A stretch of DNA of 62,111 nt from a virus. The notes beneath the pieces are model-generated. The model worked only from the letters and a program-made list of their open reading frames with translations, ran no database searches and was not told where the DNA came from. Location of the stretch: IMG/VR virus record IMGVR_UViG_3300010885_003224, positions 1-62,111 of that record; one strand, 5' to 3'. Positions 49,995-57,448 of the stretch are shown piece by piece; the stretch's first letter is position 1; every line of letters starts with the position of its first letter. The position numbers and the translations under genes are program-made.

Positions 49995-50033
49995 TTTACG
50001 CGAAAAAAGGGGTTGACAAGCGGCAAAAAACTT

Positions 50034-50060
50034 TTTAAAACAGCCGTAGGCTGTTTTAAA
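50034..50060. terminator. Perfect 12-bp palindromic hairpin
   Basis: Arms TTTAAAACAGCC and GGCTGTTTTAAA around a 3-base GTA loop. A-T-rich outer parts give T-runs on both strands, as in bidirectional terminators. Confidence 0.65.
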
Positions 50061-50106
50061 TGATCTACTTTTTGGCAGTTTCCCCCCGAAATCCCCCGAC
50101 TTGCGA

Positions 50107-50125
50107 TCTAGTGGACTCCACTAGA
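50107..50125. promoter_or_regulatory. Palindrome site 10
   Basis: TCTAGTG GACTC CACTAGA, followed 5 bases later by direct repeat R2. Confidence 0.87.
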
Positions 50126-50129
50126 CTTA

Positions 50130-50154
50130 GGCTCTATGCGGGCCGAGAACTGGT
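50130..50154 (+). repeat. Direct repeat R2
   Basis: Variant of R1 (GGCTCTATGCGGGCCGAGAA then CTGGT), directly after palindrome 10. Confidence 0.75.
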
Positions 50155-50196
50155 TTAAGATCGGTGCGGAATTGGTATTAGATTGGTATTACACAG

Positions 50197-50215
50197 TCTA
50201 GTGGACGCCACTAGA
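50197..50215. promoter_or_regulatory. Palindrome site 11
   Basis: TCTAGTG GACGC CACTAGA, followed 14 bases later by direct repeat R3. Confidence 0.87.
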
Positions 50216-50228
50216 TGCGGCGGCGCTT

Positions 50229-50253
50229 GGGCTAGGTGCGGGCTGGGAACTGG
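50229..50253 (+). repeat. Direct repeat R3
   Basis: Third variant (GGGCTAGGTGCGGGCTGGGA then ACTGG). It ends 9 bases before the terminator at 50262. Confidence 0.75.
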
Positions 50254-50261
50254 CATTAGAA

Positions 50262-50283
50262 GCCCCACCCTTTCGGGTGGGGC
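50262..50283 (-). terminator. Terminator of the small leftward operon
   Basis: GCCCCACCC and GGGTGGGGC arms with a GAAA tetraloop on the minus strand, followed by TTCTAAT. It lies 6 bases past the stop of the 29-residue membrane protein gene. Confidence 0.75.
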
Positions 50284-50288
50284 AGGGG

Positions 50289-50378
50289 TCAGGCAAAGAA
50301 CCAGAAGGCTGCAATCCAAGCGGCAATCAAGATCAATAGGGTGATTAGTTCTGACAAGTGAAGCAAGAAGTTTTTCAT
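50289..50378 (-). CDS. 29-residue single-helix membrane protein
   Basis: MKNFLLHLSELITLLILIAA followed by WIAAFWFFA: one hydrophobic helix covering nearly the whole protein. The ATG overlaps the preceding stop (ATGA) and an efficient terminator follows, so it is a credible small membrane protein. Function unknown; toxicity or membrane modulation can be considered. Confidence 0.65.
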   Translation of the reverse strand: MKNFLLHLSELITLLILIAAWIAAFWFFA

Positions 50379-50539
50379 TTGTCTATCCCTTGCTTCTTAG
50401 CTAGGTCTACCATCGCCCGCATGTTAGCGATGTCTTGTTTTGTCAGGCGAGTTTTACCGTCAAACTTCTCTACCGCATATTCTAAGCTGTCTACCATTAT
50501 GTTAAACTGGAACATGGTATCTTGTTCAGTGTCAGTCAT
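50375..50539 (-). CDS. 54-residue helical protein
   Basis: An acidic/basic helical protein (MTDTEQDTMFQFNIMVDSLE, then KFDGKTRLTKQDIANMRAMV). It starts 55 bases after the larger upstream gene and overlaps the 29-residue gene by 4 bases. Function unknown. Confidence 0.7.
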   Translation of the reverse strand: MTDTEQDTMFQFNIMVDSLEYAVEKFDGKTRLTKQDIANMRAMVDLAKKQGIDK

Positions 50540-50593
50540 TGTTTTCTCTTTCATATGGGGGTTGAAGGGCGGGCCTTGCGGCCCGCCCTGTTG

Positions 50594-51289
50594 TCACGCT
50601 TCCAGTGTCAGCGTCTTGCCAGTGTCACCGACGATTGCTTTCGCAACCGCTAGCAGCGCCGCTTGGTAGGCCTTCGATCCGCCTTTCAGCAGGTCATTGA
50701 ACCCTTCCACTTTCGCTGTTCTATTGAGCGCCGTCTGCAGGTCTGCGAGTGTTTTCTCAATCGCCTTCTCTGCATCCGTCTGTTCCACCAGCGTTGCCTT
50801 GGGCAGCAGGTCGTTCGCCTTCAGATAGGCCTTGTATTGCGCCTTGATTGTGGCACGCCGTGTTGACACTTGGCCATTCCAGTTGGTGTTGGTGAAAGCC
50901 GCATCCTTGGCCTTCTCCAATTTCGCTTGGTCACCGTTCAATCCGCCTAAGCGGATGCCTTGGAACAGAGTGTTACCCTTAGGCTTCTTTGCACCCAAGA
51001 TCGTTGCGATGTCGTCGTCGTTCAGCGACACGGCCTTGCCTTTCGCGTTCTTGATGGAAACGCTGAGCCAAGCAAGTTTGTCAACCATCGCGAAGGCCAT
51101 GGCGTGGGTATTGCTCAGCGCCTTGTTCTCAGCGTCGAACATGGCCAGCGTGATATTTGCCGCATGCCACGGCGCGAAGATCTTGGCGCGTGCCGCATCC
51201 GCAAGGCCTAAGGCCTTGTCAAGCGCCGTGTCAGTTTTGATCAACAGAGCAGCGGTTGCGCGGTTGGCGTCAAAAGAAAAGTCAGTCAT
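50594..51289 (-). CDS. Unknown Ala/Lys-rich protein, first gene of second leftward operon
   Basis: A 231-residue, mostly helical, Ala/Lys-rich protein (TALDKALGLADAARAKIFAP, AKLEKAKDAAFTNTNWNGQV, ALLAVAKAIVGDTGKTLTLE). It has no Cys and no enzymatic signature. The composition suggests a structural or DNA-associated protein. It is separated from the terminase genes by a divergent control region. Confidence 0.78.
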   Translation of the reverse strand: MTDFSFDANRATAALLIKTDTALDKALGLADAARAKIFAPWHAANITLAMFDAENKALSNTHAMAFAMVDKLAWLSVSIKNAKGKAVSLNDDDIATILGAKKPKGNTLFQGIRLGGLNGDQAKLEKAKDAAFTNTNWNGQVSTRRATIKAQYKAYLKANDLLPKATLVEQTDAEKAIEKTLADLQTALNRTAKVEGFNDLLKGGSKAYQAALLAVAKAIVGDTGKTLTLEA

Positions 51290-51393
51290 AGTAAAACCCT
51301 TTCTAGGTTTAGTGTGGAAGTCTTATTGCTTGCTTCCACTCTTACTTTATGCCCTATCTGAAATAGTTGTTCTATAGATATTCTGTGGCCAAA

Positions 51394-51412
51394 TCTAGTG
51401 AATCGCACTAGA
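51394..51412. promoter_or_regulatory. Palindrome site 12
   Basis: TCTAGTG AATCG CACTAGA, 105 bases upstream of the 231-residue gene start. The spacer's outer bases do not pair (A and G), yet both 7-base arms are intact. Confidence 0.85.
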
Positions 51413-51651
51413 TTCTAGCAGGCGCTGGCAAACGGCCCTATCCCGTACCCCACGTACCCCCGACCCCCCTTGGGGGAGAGCAAGCCTCGCGCTTATAGTA
51501 ATACTATTCCACTCAAACATATCTAAAAAGAACAGAACCAGAACACTAAAAAGGTAATGCAAACGCATTACCCCCCCCCCACCCCCTAAGCATTTTCGGC
51601 GCGGCCAGACCCCACCCCCATCGATATAGAAAACGTAAGAAAAGACCGCGT
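51413..51651. other. Divergent control region before terminase genes
   Basis: No gene seen. It has a GGGGGTCGGGGGTAC-like C-rich patch near 51465, a GGTAATGC/GCATTACC hairpin at 51553-51572 and a 10-base C-run at 51571-51580. The location next to terminase genes makes a pac/cos-like function possible, but nothing shows it. Confidence 0.4.
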
Positions 51652-51681
51652 TTGCAAAACAGGGGGGTATAGTTGTATAAT
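51652..51681 (+). promoter_or_regulatory. Late promoter candidate for terminase operon
   Basis: TTGCAA (51652-51657) and a perfect TATAAT (51676-51681) with an 18-base spacer. The first ATG downstream is at 51712 with CGGAG before it. Confidence 0.65.
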
Positions 51682-51711
51682 AGCTTGAAACTTCGCACGG
51701 AGTGCGCGCCA

Positions 51712-52317
51712 ATGGCTTTGAATATCGAACCTGACTTTGACGTTCCGTTGCCCGGAATGGATACAGAAGTAGTATCTAAGAAGCACCTGCAAGCTAGGCT
51801 AAATGCTGCGGCAATGACTGCATCAATGCTGGCACAGCACGGTCTTAAGATAGATGAGCCTACCCGAGAGGATAGGAACACTGCTGCAGGGATAGCTGCA
51901 TCCTACGCACACAACCCTACAAGTACTTCTAGGAACACAAGCGTAACGCGCATGACGCCTGCAGCGCTGATTTTGACTCAGCAGATTCTAGATGATTATG
52001 CACACCAGATTGTCACCAGCGCAGTGCAGATCAGACACCTCGTGACAAACAAGTTACTGCAAGAGACCGAGAACCCTGATGCAAAGATACGCCTGCGGGC
52101 GCTAGAGCTCTTAGGTAAGCAGGCAGACGTAGGTCTGTTCAGTGAGAAGCAAGAGATTACAGTGACCCACCAGACTACAGATGACTTAAAGAGCAAGCTG
52201 CGTGAGAAACTCATGCGTCTACGGGACGTAACCCCGGGGGATGGGGAGGAAGAAAACAAGCCGCTTACTTTAAGCGGAGAGATCGTAGATCTTGACGAGG
52301 TACTGGGGGATGACTGA
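51712..52317 (+). CDS. Terminase small subunit-like protein
   Basis: A 201-residue protein from MALNIEPDFD at 51712; an upstream ATG at 51673 overlaps the promoter. It is helical and basic in the middle (AALILTQQILDDYAHQIVTS) and ends with an acidic segment. It sits directly before a small gene and the large terminase subunit, which is the usual place of the small subunit that recognises DNA and starts packaging. No clear HTH was seen. Confidence 0.7.
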   Translation: MALNIEPDFDVPLPGMDTEVVSKKHLQARLNAAAMTASMLAQHGLKIDEPTREDRNTAAGIAASYAHNPTSTSRNTSVTRMTPAALILTQQILDDYAHQIVTSAVQIRHLVTNKLLQETENPDAKIRLRALELLGKQADVGLFSEKQEITVTHQTTDDLKSKLREKLMRLRDVTPGDGEEENKPLTLSGEIVDLDEVLGDD

Positions 52318-52552
52318 GATCGTTAAATTCTACCCGAAGGACGCTGCTAAGGACGCTGACAACGTGCTGGAGCAGGCGATGGGCGTGTATAAAGACGTAA
52401 TACTTCTTGGTTGGGATAAAGACGGTCACATGGAGGCGCGTGCCACGTTGGGCCTGAAAGACGGTGGCGATGTGATATGGCTGCTTGAGAAGTTTAAGCT
52501 AAACCTGCTAAACGGGGCATATATGCCGCCAGAAATTCTAGGCGAAGAATGA
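52310..52552 (+). CDS. Small protein between terminase subunits
   Basis: An 80-residue protein from MTEIVKFYPKDAAKDADNVL at 52310, overlapping the previous stop by 8 bases. It reads ILLGWDKDGHMEARATLGLK in the middle. Small proteins with the GWDKDGxMxARA(S/T) phrase are frequent in phage genomes near terminases. Function unknown; it overlaps the terminase gene by 4 bases. Confidence 0.72.
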   Translation: MTEIVKFYPKDAAKDADNVLEQAMGVYKDVILLGWDKDGHMEARATLGLKDGGDVIWLLEKFKLNLLNGAYMPPEILGEE

Positions 52553-54102
52553 TGGACTTTACCCCAGAAGAGATCGACGAGCTCCTAAAGAACATTGACA
52601 AGTTTTCCTCCGCAGAAGCTGCAGAGATTGAGAAGATGGTTGATGAGCTCACCACGCGCAGGGAGCGTGAGGGTGCACGGGATGACTTGATCAGGTTCTG
52701 CCTCTACATGGACCATAGCTATAAGGTGGGACGACACCACCGCATTCTTGCAGAGATGCTGATGGACCTAGAGCGGGGCGCTAAGGACCGCGGGTGCGTC
52801 AACATGCCGCCGCGGCACGGCAAGAGCCAGCTTGTCTCTATATACTTTCCTGCATGGTTCATTGGGCGTAACCCGGGTAAAAAGGTTATGATGGTGTCCC
52901 ACACCACTGACCTAGCCGTGGACTTTGGACGCAAGGTTCGTAACCTGATCGACACCGCGCAGTTCAAGAACATCTTCCCCACAGTAGGGCTTGCTACGGA
53001 CAGTAAGTCTGCGGGGCGTTGGAACACTAACTTTGGCGGTGAGTACTTTGCCTGCGGTATCGGTAGTTCTATCGCTGGCCGCGGCGCTGACCTCCTGTTG
53101 ATTGATGACCCTCACTCGGAACAAGACGTGCTGAACGGTAACTTTGAGGTGTTTCAGAAGGCATACGAGTGGTTTACATACGGTGCACGTACCCGTCTGA
53201 TGCCCGGAGGGCGTGTGGCAATTATTGCTACAAGATGGCACCAAGATGATCTGGTAGGGCGGGTCATTCGTGACATGGCCCAGAATGAGGGCTCCGATCA
53301 ATACGAGGTGGTAGAGTTCCCTGCGATACTAGAGAAAGAAGTATTTAATGAAAATACGGGCGACATGGACATTGTCCAGAAAGCTCTCTGGCCTGAGTTC
53401 TTCGATATCCCTGCCCTGCTGCGGACTAAGGCGTCTATGCCTGTGTTTCAGTGGAACTCGCAGTACCAGCAGCAGCCCACAGCCGAAGAAGCTGCAATCG
53501 TCAAGCGTGAGTGGTGGAATTGGTGGGAAGATGAAGACCCGCCAAAGTGCGAGTACATCATCATGTCTCTTGACGCCGCTGCCGAGACTAACAACCGTGC
53601 CGACTTCACGGCCCTCACAACGTGGGGGGTATTTACAAACGAGCAAGCCCGCGACGAGAAGCACATCATCCTGCTGAACTCTATCAAGCGGCGGATGGAG
53701 TTTCCCGAGCTCAAAGCCCTGTGCTTAGAAGAGAATAATGAGTGGGAGCCTGACGCATTCATCGTCGAGAAGAAATCAGCAGGGACGGCTATCTACCAAG
53801 AACTTCGTCGCATGGGTATCCTCGTGCAGGAATTCACACCTCACCGCGGCACAGGCGATAAGATGGCCCGCCTGAACTCCGTGTCTGATATTATCTCATC
53901 AGGGCTAGTATGGGTTCCGCAGACCCGCTGGGCAGAAGAAGTTGTCGAGGAGATTGCAGGATTTCCGTTTTCCAGTCATGATGACTTGGTAGACAGCACG
54001 GTCATGGCCCTTCTTCGCTTCCGTCAGGGCGGGTTCATCCGCCTACCGACAGACGAGCGGGACGAGGAACTTCCGTACAGGCACAAAGTAGAGTACTATT
54101 GA
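52549..54102 (+). CDS. terL: Terminase large subunit
   Basis: A 517-residue packaging motor. ATPase motifs are NMPPRHGKS (Walker A-like, 86-93), DLLLIDDPH (Walker B, 181-189) and ATRWHQDDLVGRV. The nuclease domain has IIMSLDAAAE (Asp342) and SHDDLVDSTVMAL near residue 490, the RNase H-like acidic residues that cut concatemers. It opens MMDFTPEEIDELLKNIDKFS. The gene overlaps the previous one and is 8 bases from the next. Confidence 0.96.
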   Translation: MMDFTPEEIDELLKNIDKFSSAEAAEIEKMVDELTTRREREGARDDLIRFCLYMDHSYKVGRHHRILAEMLMDLERGAKDRGCVNMPPRHGKSQLVSIYFPAWFIGRNPGKKVMMVSHTTDLAVDFGRKVRNLIDTAQFKNIFPTVGLATDSKSAGRWNTNFGGEYFACGIGSSIAGRGADLLLIDDPHSEQDVLNGNFEVFQKAYEWFTYGARTRLMPGGRVAIIATRWHQDDLVGRVIRDMAQNEGSDQYEVVEFPAILEKEVFNENTGDMDIVQKALWPEFFDIPALLRTKASMPVFQWNSQYQQQPTAEEAAIVKREWWNWWEDEDPPKCEYIIMSLDAAAETNNRADFTALTTWGVFTNEQARDEKHIILLNSIKRRMEFPELKALCLEENNEWEPDAFIVEKKSAGTAIYQELRRMGILVQEFTPHRGTGDKMARLNSVSDIISSGLVWVPQTRWAEEVVEEIAGFPFSSHDDLVDSTVMALLRFRQGGFIRLPTDERDEELPYRHKVEYY

Positions 54103-54110
54103 GGTGAAAG

Positions 54111-54383
54111 ATGCCTAAAATTCTAGAACGGCTTGTTTCCCAACTTGAAGCAAAAGGGATGTCAAAGAGCAAAGCATTTGCGGTAGCAACTAGCTCCCTG
54201 CAAAAAGCAGGTGATCTAAAGCCGGGATCGCAGCAGCTTACGCAAAAGGGTGAGGTTCGCCAGAAGATGGGTGCTGCAGGTCGTGCTAAGGACCGGGCGG
54301 CTACTAAATCTGGTAAGCATGGCACTGCCGAGTACAAGTATAACCAGCTCACAAACCGTGCACGGTTAAAGAAAGCTAAATAA
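54111..54383 (+). CDS. Small basic DNA-binding-like protein
   Basis: A 90-residue, strongly basic protein with LERLVSQLEAKGMSKSKAFA and GKHGTAEYKYNQLTNRARLK. The helical N-terminus and Lys/Arg-rich C-terminus resemble small virion proteins found near terminases, with the phrase K(A/G)MxxxKAxAxAxxxLQKAG seen in others. Likely nucleic-acid contact; function unknown. Confidence 0.7.
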   Translation: MPKILERLVSQLEAKGMSKSKAFAVATSSLQKAGDLKPGSQQLTQKGEVRQKMGAAGRAKDRAATKSGKHGTAEYKYNQLTNRARLKKAK

Positions 54384-54577
54384 TGTTTGAGGAATTGACC
54401 CCGCCTGCGCCGACAGAAATGCGTGAGGAGTATGCCCGCATGAAAAAGAGGCTGGCTATCGTGAAAGAGGGCATAATGCTACGCGGTACGCGCATACCCT
54501 ACGATCTAAAGGTCGAGGAAGAGATTCTACGTGCAAATATTGCCCACTATGCGCTGCTGTGGGGCTTTACAGAGTAA
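54383..54577 (+). CDS. Small unknown protein before the tRNA
   Basis: A 64-residue acidic protein (MFEELTPPAPTEMREEYARM, then VEEEILRANIAHYALLWGFT). Helical with an aromatic end. It starts within TAATG of the preceding gene. Function unknown. Confidence 0.65.
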   Translation: MFEELTPPAPTEMREEYARMKKRLAIVKEGIMLRGTRIPYDLKVEEEILRANIAHYALLWGFTE

Positions 54578-54598
54578 TTTTGGTTGACTAAAAAGGCT

Positions 54599-54673
54599 CG
54601 CGGGGTGGCGCAGTGGCAGCGCGTTCGGTTCATACCCGAAAGGCCGAAGGTTCAAGTCCTTCTCCCGCAACCA
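54599..54673 (+). tRNA. tRNA-Met(CAT) with initiator-like C1-A72 mismatch
   Basis: A complete cloverleaf with encoded CCA. Stems: acceptor from C1 GCGGGG paired to 63-69, D stem GCGC/GCGC, anticodon stem TTCGG/CCGAA with loop TTCATAC, T arm GAAGG/CCTTC with TTCAAGT loop. Position 1 is C and position 72 is A, the mismatch that marks bacterial initiator tRNA. However the anticodon stem has C29-G41 instead of the full GGG/CCC, and position 11 is C not A, so elongator features are mixed in. Confidence 0.93.
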
Positions 54674-54703
54674 TACCTCTTCCTTAAACATACAAAATAC
54701 TGC

Positions 54704-54717
54704 TATAGTGTCTCCAA
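54704..54717 (+). promoter_or_regulatory. Shared leader block before portal gene
   Basis: TATAGTGTCTCCAA, one base different from 16833-16846. It is 21 bases before the portal ATG, with GTAGGGAGA in between as ribosome site. A -10-like box without a recognisable -35. Confidence 0.38.
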
Positions 54718-54737
54718 ACTTGTAGGGAGATGCCCAC

Positions 54738-57185
54738 ATGGCCATTGCAAAGCCGATGACACCGTCAACTATTGAACTCATGGACCCCAATGATGGTGGT
54801 ATGGAAGTCGATCTTCAGACTGGAGAGACTTCTACACTAGGCAGTACTGTCACAGAGACTGAAGATGGCGGTGCTATCATCGACTTTGGCAGCAGTATGT
54901 CCGATTCCACAGATTCTACAGAGCATGATGCAAACCTTGCGGAGTTCTTAGAGGATTCTGACCTAGGGTCTGTGTCGAGTGACCTTGTAGATGGGTTTCT
55001 AGCGGACCAGAACAGCCGCAAAGAGTGGTCTATGGCCTATATTAAAGGTCTGGACCTGCTGGGTATGAAGATTGAAGACCGCACACAGCCATGGGCAGGT
55101 GCATCTGGGGTATATCACCCTATGCTATCGGAAGCTGTAGTACGTTTTCAAGCACAAGCTATGGGTGAGTTGATGCCCGCAAGCGGGCCCGCACGTTCTA
55201 AGATCGTTGGCAAGATTACACCCGAGAAAACACGCCAAGCTTACCGTGTTGAGCAAGAAATGAACTATCAGATTACTGAAGAGATGCCTGATTATCGCAA
55301 TGAGATGGAGCAGATGTTGTTTCGTCTGCCTTTGGCGGGTTCAGCGTTCAAAAAACTGTATTTTGACCCGATTGAGAAGCGTCCGGTGTCTATTTTCGTT
55401 CCCGCAGAGGATTTTGTGGTCTCTTATGGGGCTTCTAACCTCCGCACCTGCCCCCGATACACCCACGTAATGCGAAAAACGGCTAACGAGATTGCAAAAC
55501 TGCAGTCTGTAGGCTTCTATCGTGATGTAGATTTGCCTGATCCAGAGCCAGATCGCAGCGATATCAACGAAAAATACAACGAAATTGATGGTCAAGACCC
55601 CACGTATTTGACCGATGACAACCGCTACGTGATCTTGGAAATGCACGTAGATATTGATTTACCGGGTGATTTTGCCTCAGAAGATGGCATTGCATTGCCA
55701 TATGTCATTACTATCGACAAAAGTTCCAAGATAATCCTCTCGATTCGTCGTAATTGGTATGCGGATGACGAGACTAAGAAGAAACGTATGCACGTGGTAC
55801 ACTACCCGTACTTGCCGGGTATGGGGTTCTACGGCACGGGTTTGATCCACTTGATTGGTGGACTTGCAAAGTCGGCTACGTCGATCCTGCGGCAGCTCAT
55901 TGACGCTGGCACTCTGTCTAACCTCCCAGCAGGATTAAAGTCGCGCAATTTGCGTATCAAAGGGGATAACACTCCGCTGATGCCCGGTGAATGGCGCGAT
56001 GCAGACGTTGCAGGCGGTACGCTCCGTGACTCACTATTCCCGATGCCATATAAGGAGCCTTCTTCGGTTCTCTATACATTGCTTGGGAATGTGGTCGAAG
56101 AAGGACGGCGTATCGGTTCCGTAGCCGACATCTCTATCAGTGACATGGGCGGTCAAGCCCCCGTGGGTACAACCCTCGCTATCTTAGAGCGTAGCCTAAA
56201 GGTTATGTCTGGGGTACAAGCACGTCTGCACGCTGCTATGAAAGACGAGCTTCGTCTGCTGGCAAACATCATAAAGGAGTATATGCCTCCTGAGTATGAC
56301 TATGAGGTTGAGGGCGACTTTAACCGTCAGGAGGATTTTGGTGGGCCCGTTGATATCATCCCTGTGTCTGACCCAAATGCTGCTACTATGGCTCAGCGCG
56401 TTATGCAGTACCAAGCGGCGCTCCAACTCGCGCAACAAGCCCCGCAACTCTATGACCTTGGAAAGCTCCACCAGCAAATGCTGGAAGTTCTTGGTATCAA
56501 GGATGCGGACAACATCATTAAACTACCGGAAGACATGAAACCGAAAGACCCGGTTACGGAAAACATGGCGATGCTTAAGCAGGAGCCAATCAAGGCATTC
56601 CTGTATCAAGACCACGATGCCCATATCGCAGTGCACCAAGCCGCGATGCAAGACCCCAAACTGCAGCAGATGATTGGTCAGTCTCCCTTCGCGCAGGCTA
56701 TTCAGGCGGCAATGACTTCTCATATCAACGAGCACGTGGCTATGGCGTACCGCAAGGGTATCGAGAAGCAACTTGGTGTACCGCTGCCTGCAGAAGATCA
56801 GCCGCTGCCAGAGGATGTGGAAGTTCAACTATCTCAGCTTATGGCACAAGCAGCACAAAAACTGCTTCAGCAGAGCCAGTCTGAAGCTCAGCAGCAGCAA
56901 GCACAACAAGCCGCTCAAGACCCGCTGACCCAAATTCAGCAGAAAGAACTGCAGATCAAAGAGATGCAAGTACAAGGTAAATTGCAGCTTGAAGAGAAGA
57001 AGCTTCAGGTCACGGCGCAGAACAACGCGGCAAACATCGATATTCAAAAGCAGCGTCTTGAGTCTGAGAACAAACGTGCAGGCGCTCAAGCTGGCGTGCA
57101 GCGCGAAGCAAATGACCATAAGCGCGTGCTTGATCGTGCCAAGCTAGTCATGGACGCAACACGGAATACCTCAAATGGAAAGTAA
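54738..57185 (+). CDS. Portal protein (large podoviral type)
   Basis: An 815-residue protein. It contains QPWAGASGVYHPMLSEAVVR, RLPLAGSAFKKLYFDPIEKR, a stem-like region with QLIDAGTLSNLPAGLKSRNL and then a crown region. The last 150 residues are a Gln/Ala-rich coiled coil (LLQQSQSEAQQQQAQQAAQD), a barrel helix reminiscent of the P22 portal. It forms the dodecameric vertex to which TerL docks and on which the adaptor rings assemble. Confidence 0.9.
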   Translation: MAIAKPMTPSTIELMDPNDGGMEVDLQTGETSTLGSTVTETEDGGAIIDFGSSMSDSTDSTEHDANLAEFLEDSDLGSVSSDLVDGFLADQNSRKEWSMAYIKGLDLLGMKIEDRTQPWAGASGVYHPMLSEAVVRFQAQAMGELMPASGPARSKIVGKITPEKTRQAYRVEQEMNYQITEEMPDYRNEMEQMLFRLPLAGSAFKKLYFDPIEKRPVSIFVPAEDFVVSYGASNLRTCPRYTHVMRKTANEIAKLQSVGFYRDVDLPDPEPDRSDINEKYNEIDGQDPTYLTDDNRYVILEMHVDIDLPGDFASEDGIALPYVITIDKSSKIILSIRRNWYADDETKKKRMHVVHYPYLPGMGFYGTGLIHLIGGLAKSATSILRQLIDAGTLSNLPAGLKSRNLRIKGDNTPLMPGEWRDADVAGGTLRDSLFPMPYKEPSSVLYTLLGNVVEEGRRIGSVADISISDMGGQAPVGTTLAILERSLKVMSGVQARLHAAMKDELRLLANIIKEYMPPEYDYEVEGDFNRQEDFGGPVDIIPVSDPNAATMAQRVMQYQAALQLAQQAPQLYDLGKLHQQMLEVLGIKDADNIIKLPEDMKPKDPVTENMAMLKQEPIKAFLYQDHDAHIAVHQAAMQDPKLQQMIGQSPFAQAIQAAMTSHINEHVAMAYRKGIEKQLGVPLPAEDQPLPEDVEVQLSQLMAQAAQKLLQQSQSEAQQQQAQQAAQDPLTQIQQKELQIKEMQVQGKLQLEEKKLQVTAQNNAANIDIQKQRLESENKRAGAQAGVQREANDHKRVLDRAKLVMDATRNTSNGK

Positions 57186-57363
57186 CATCTTCTCCGTACT
57201 GCTACACCGTATCAACGAGCGTAAGCAGCATATAGAACAAGGCCTCGCCGCTGGCGGGGCTAAGAACTTTGAGGATTACTGTCGTTTGGTGGGCGAATAC
57301 GCTGCACTGAACGATACGGAAGCAGACATCAAAGAACTAGAGAAAAGGTACATTGATCTTTAG
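57175..57363 (+). CDS. Small helical protein after portal
   Basis: A 62-residue protein overlapping the portal stop by 11 bases. It reads LLHRINERKQHIEQGLAAGG, then FEDYCRLVGEYAAL and an acidic helical end. Short proteins of this type follow the portal gene in many environmental podoviruses. Function unknown. Confidence 0.7.
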   Translation: MESNIFSVLLHRINERKQHIEQGLAAGGAKNFEDYCRLVGEYAALNDTEADIKELEKRYIDL

Positions 57364-57391
57364 GTAAATATAGTTTACTGCTTAACACCAT

Positions 57392-57408
57392 CGTGGATTA
57401 GTTCCACG
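57392..57408 (+). terminator. Hairpin before groES
   Basis: CGTGGA/TCCACG with a 5-base loop in the 85-base gap before the co-chaperonin. No T-run follows, so attenuation or RNA processing is more likely than termination. GTAAATATAGTTTAC nearby (57364-57378) is also palindromic and holds another TATAGT. Confidence 0.4.
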
Positions 57409-57448
57409 CAAGGTAACGACAGTACCTAAAACTGTTGCGGAGATTGAA

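Larger units (their letters stand above)
49600..50033. other. Candidate replication origin
   Basis: An AT-rich stretch without convincing genes. It contains a perfect 20-bp inverted repeat (49703-49722 and 49820-49839), two direct GGAACATTAG repeats 12 bases apart (49876 and 49888) and further GGAACA/TGTTCC units near 49620, 49753 and 49908. This iteron-rich, AT-rich layout between divergent blocks is typical of phage origins. No DnaA box was recognised. Confidence 0.5.

Noticed and set aside
48788-50215. Palindromes interpreted as a CRISPR array
   Set aside because: The distances between copies vary from about 90 to 550 bases, the units are symmetrical and only 19 bases long, and there are no cas genes.
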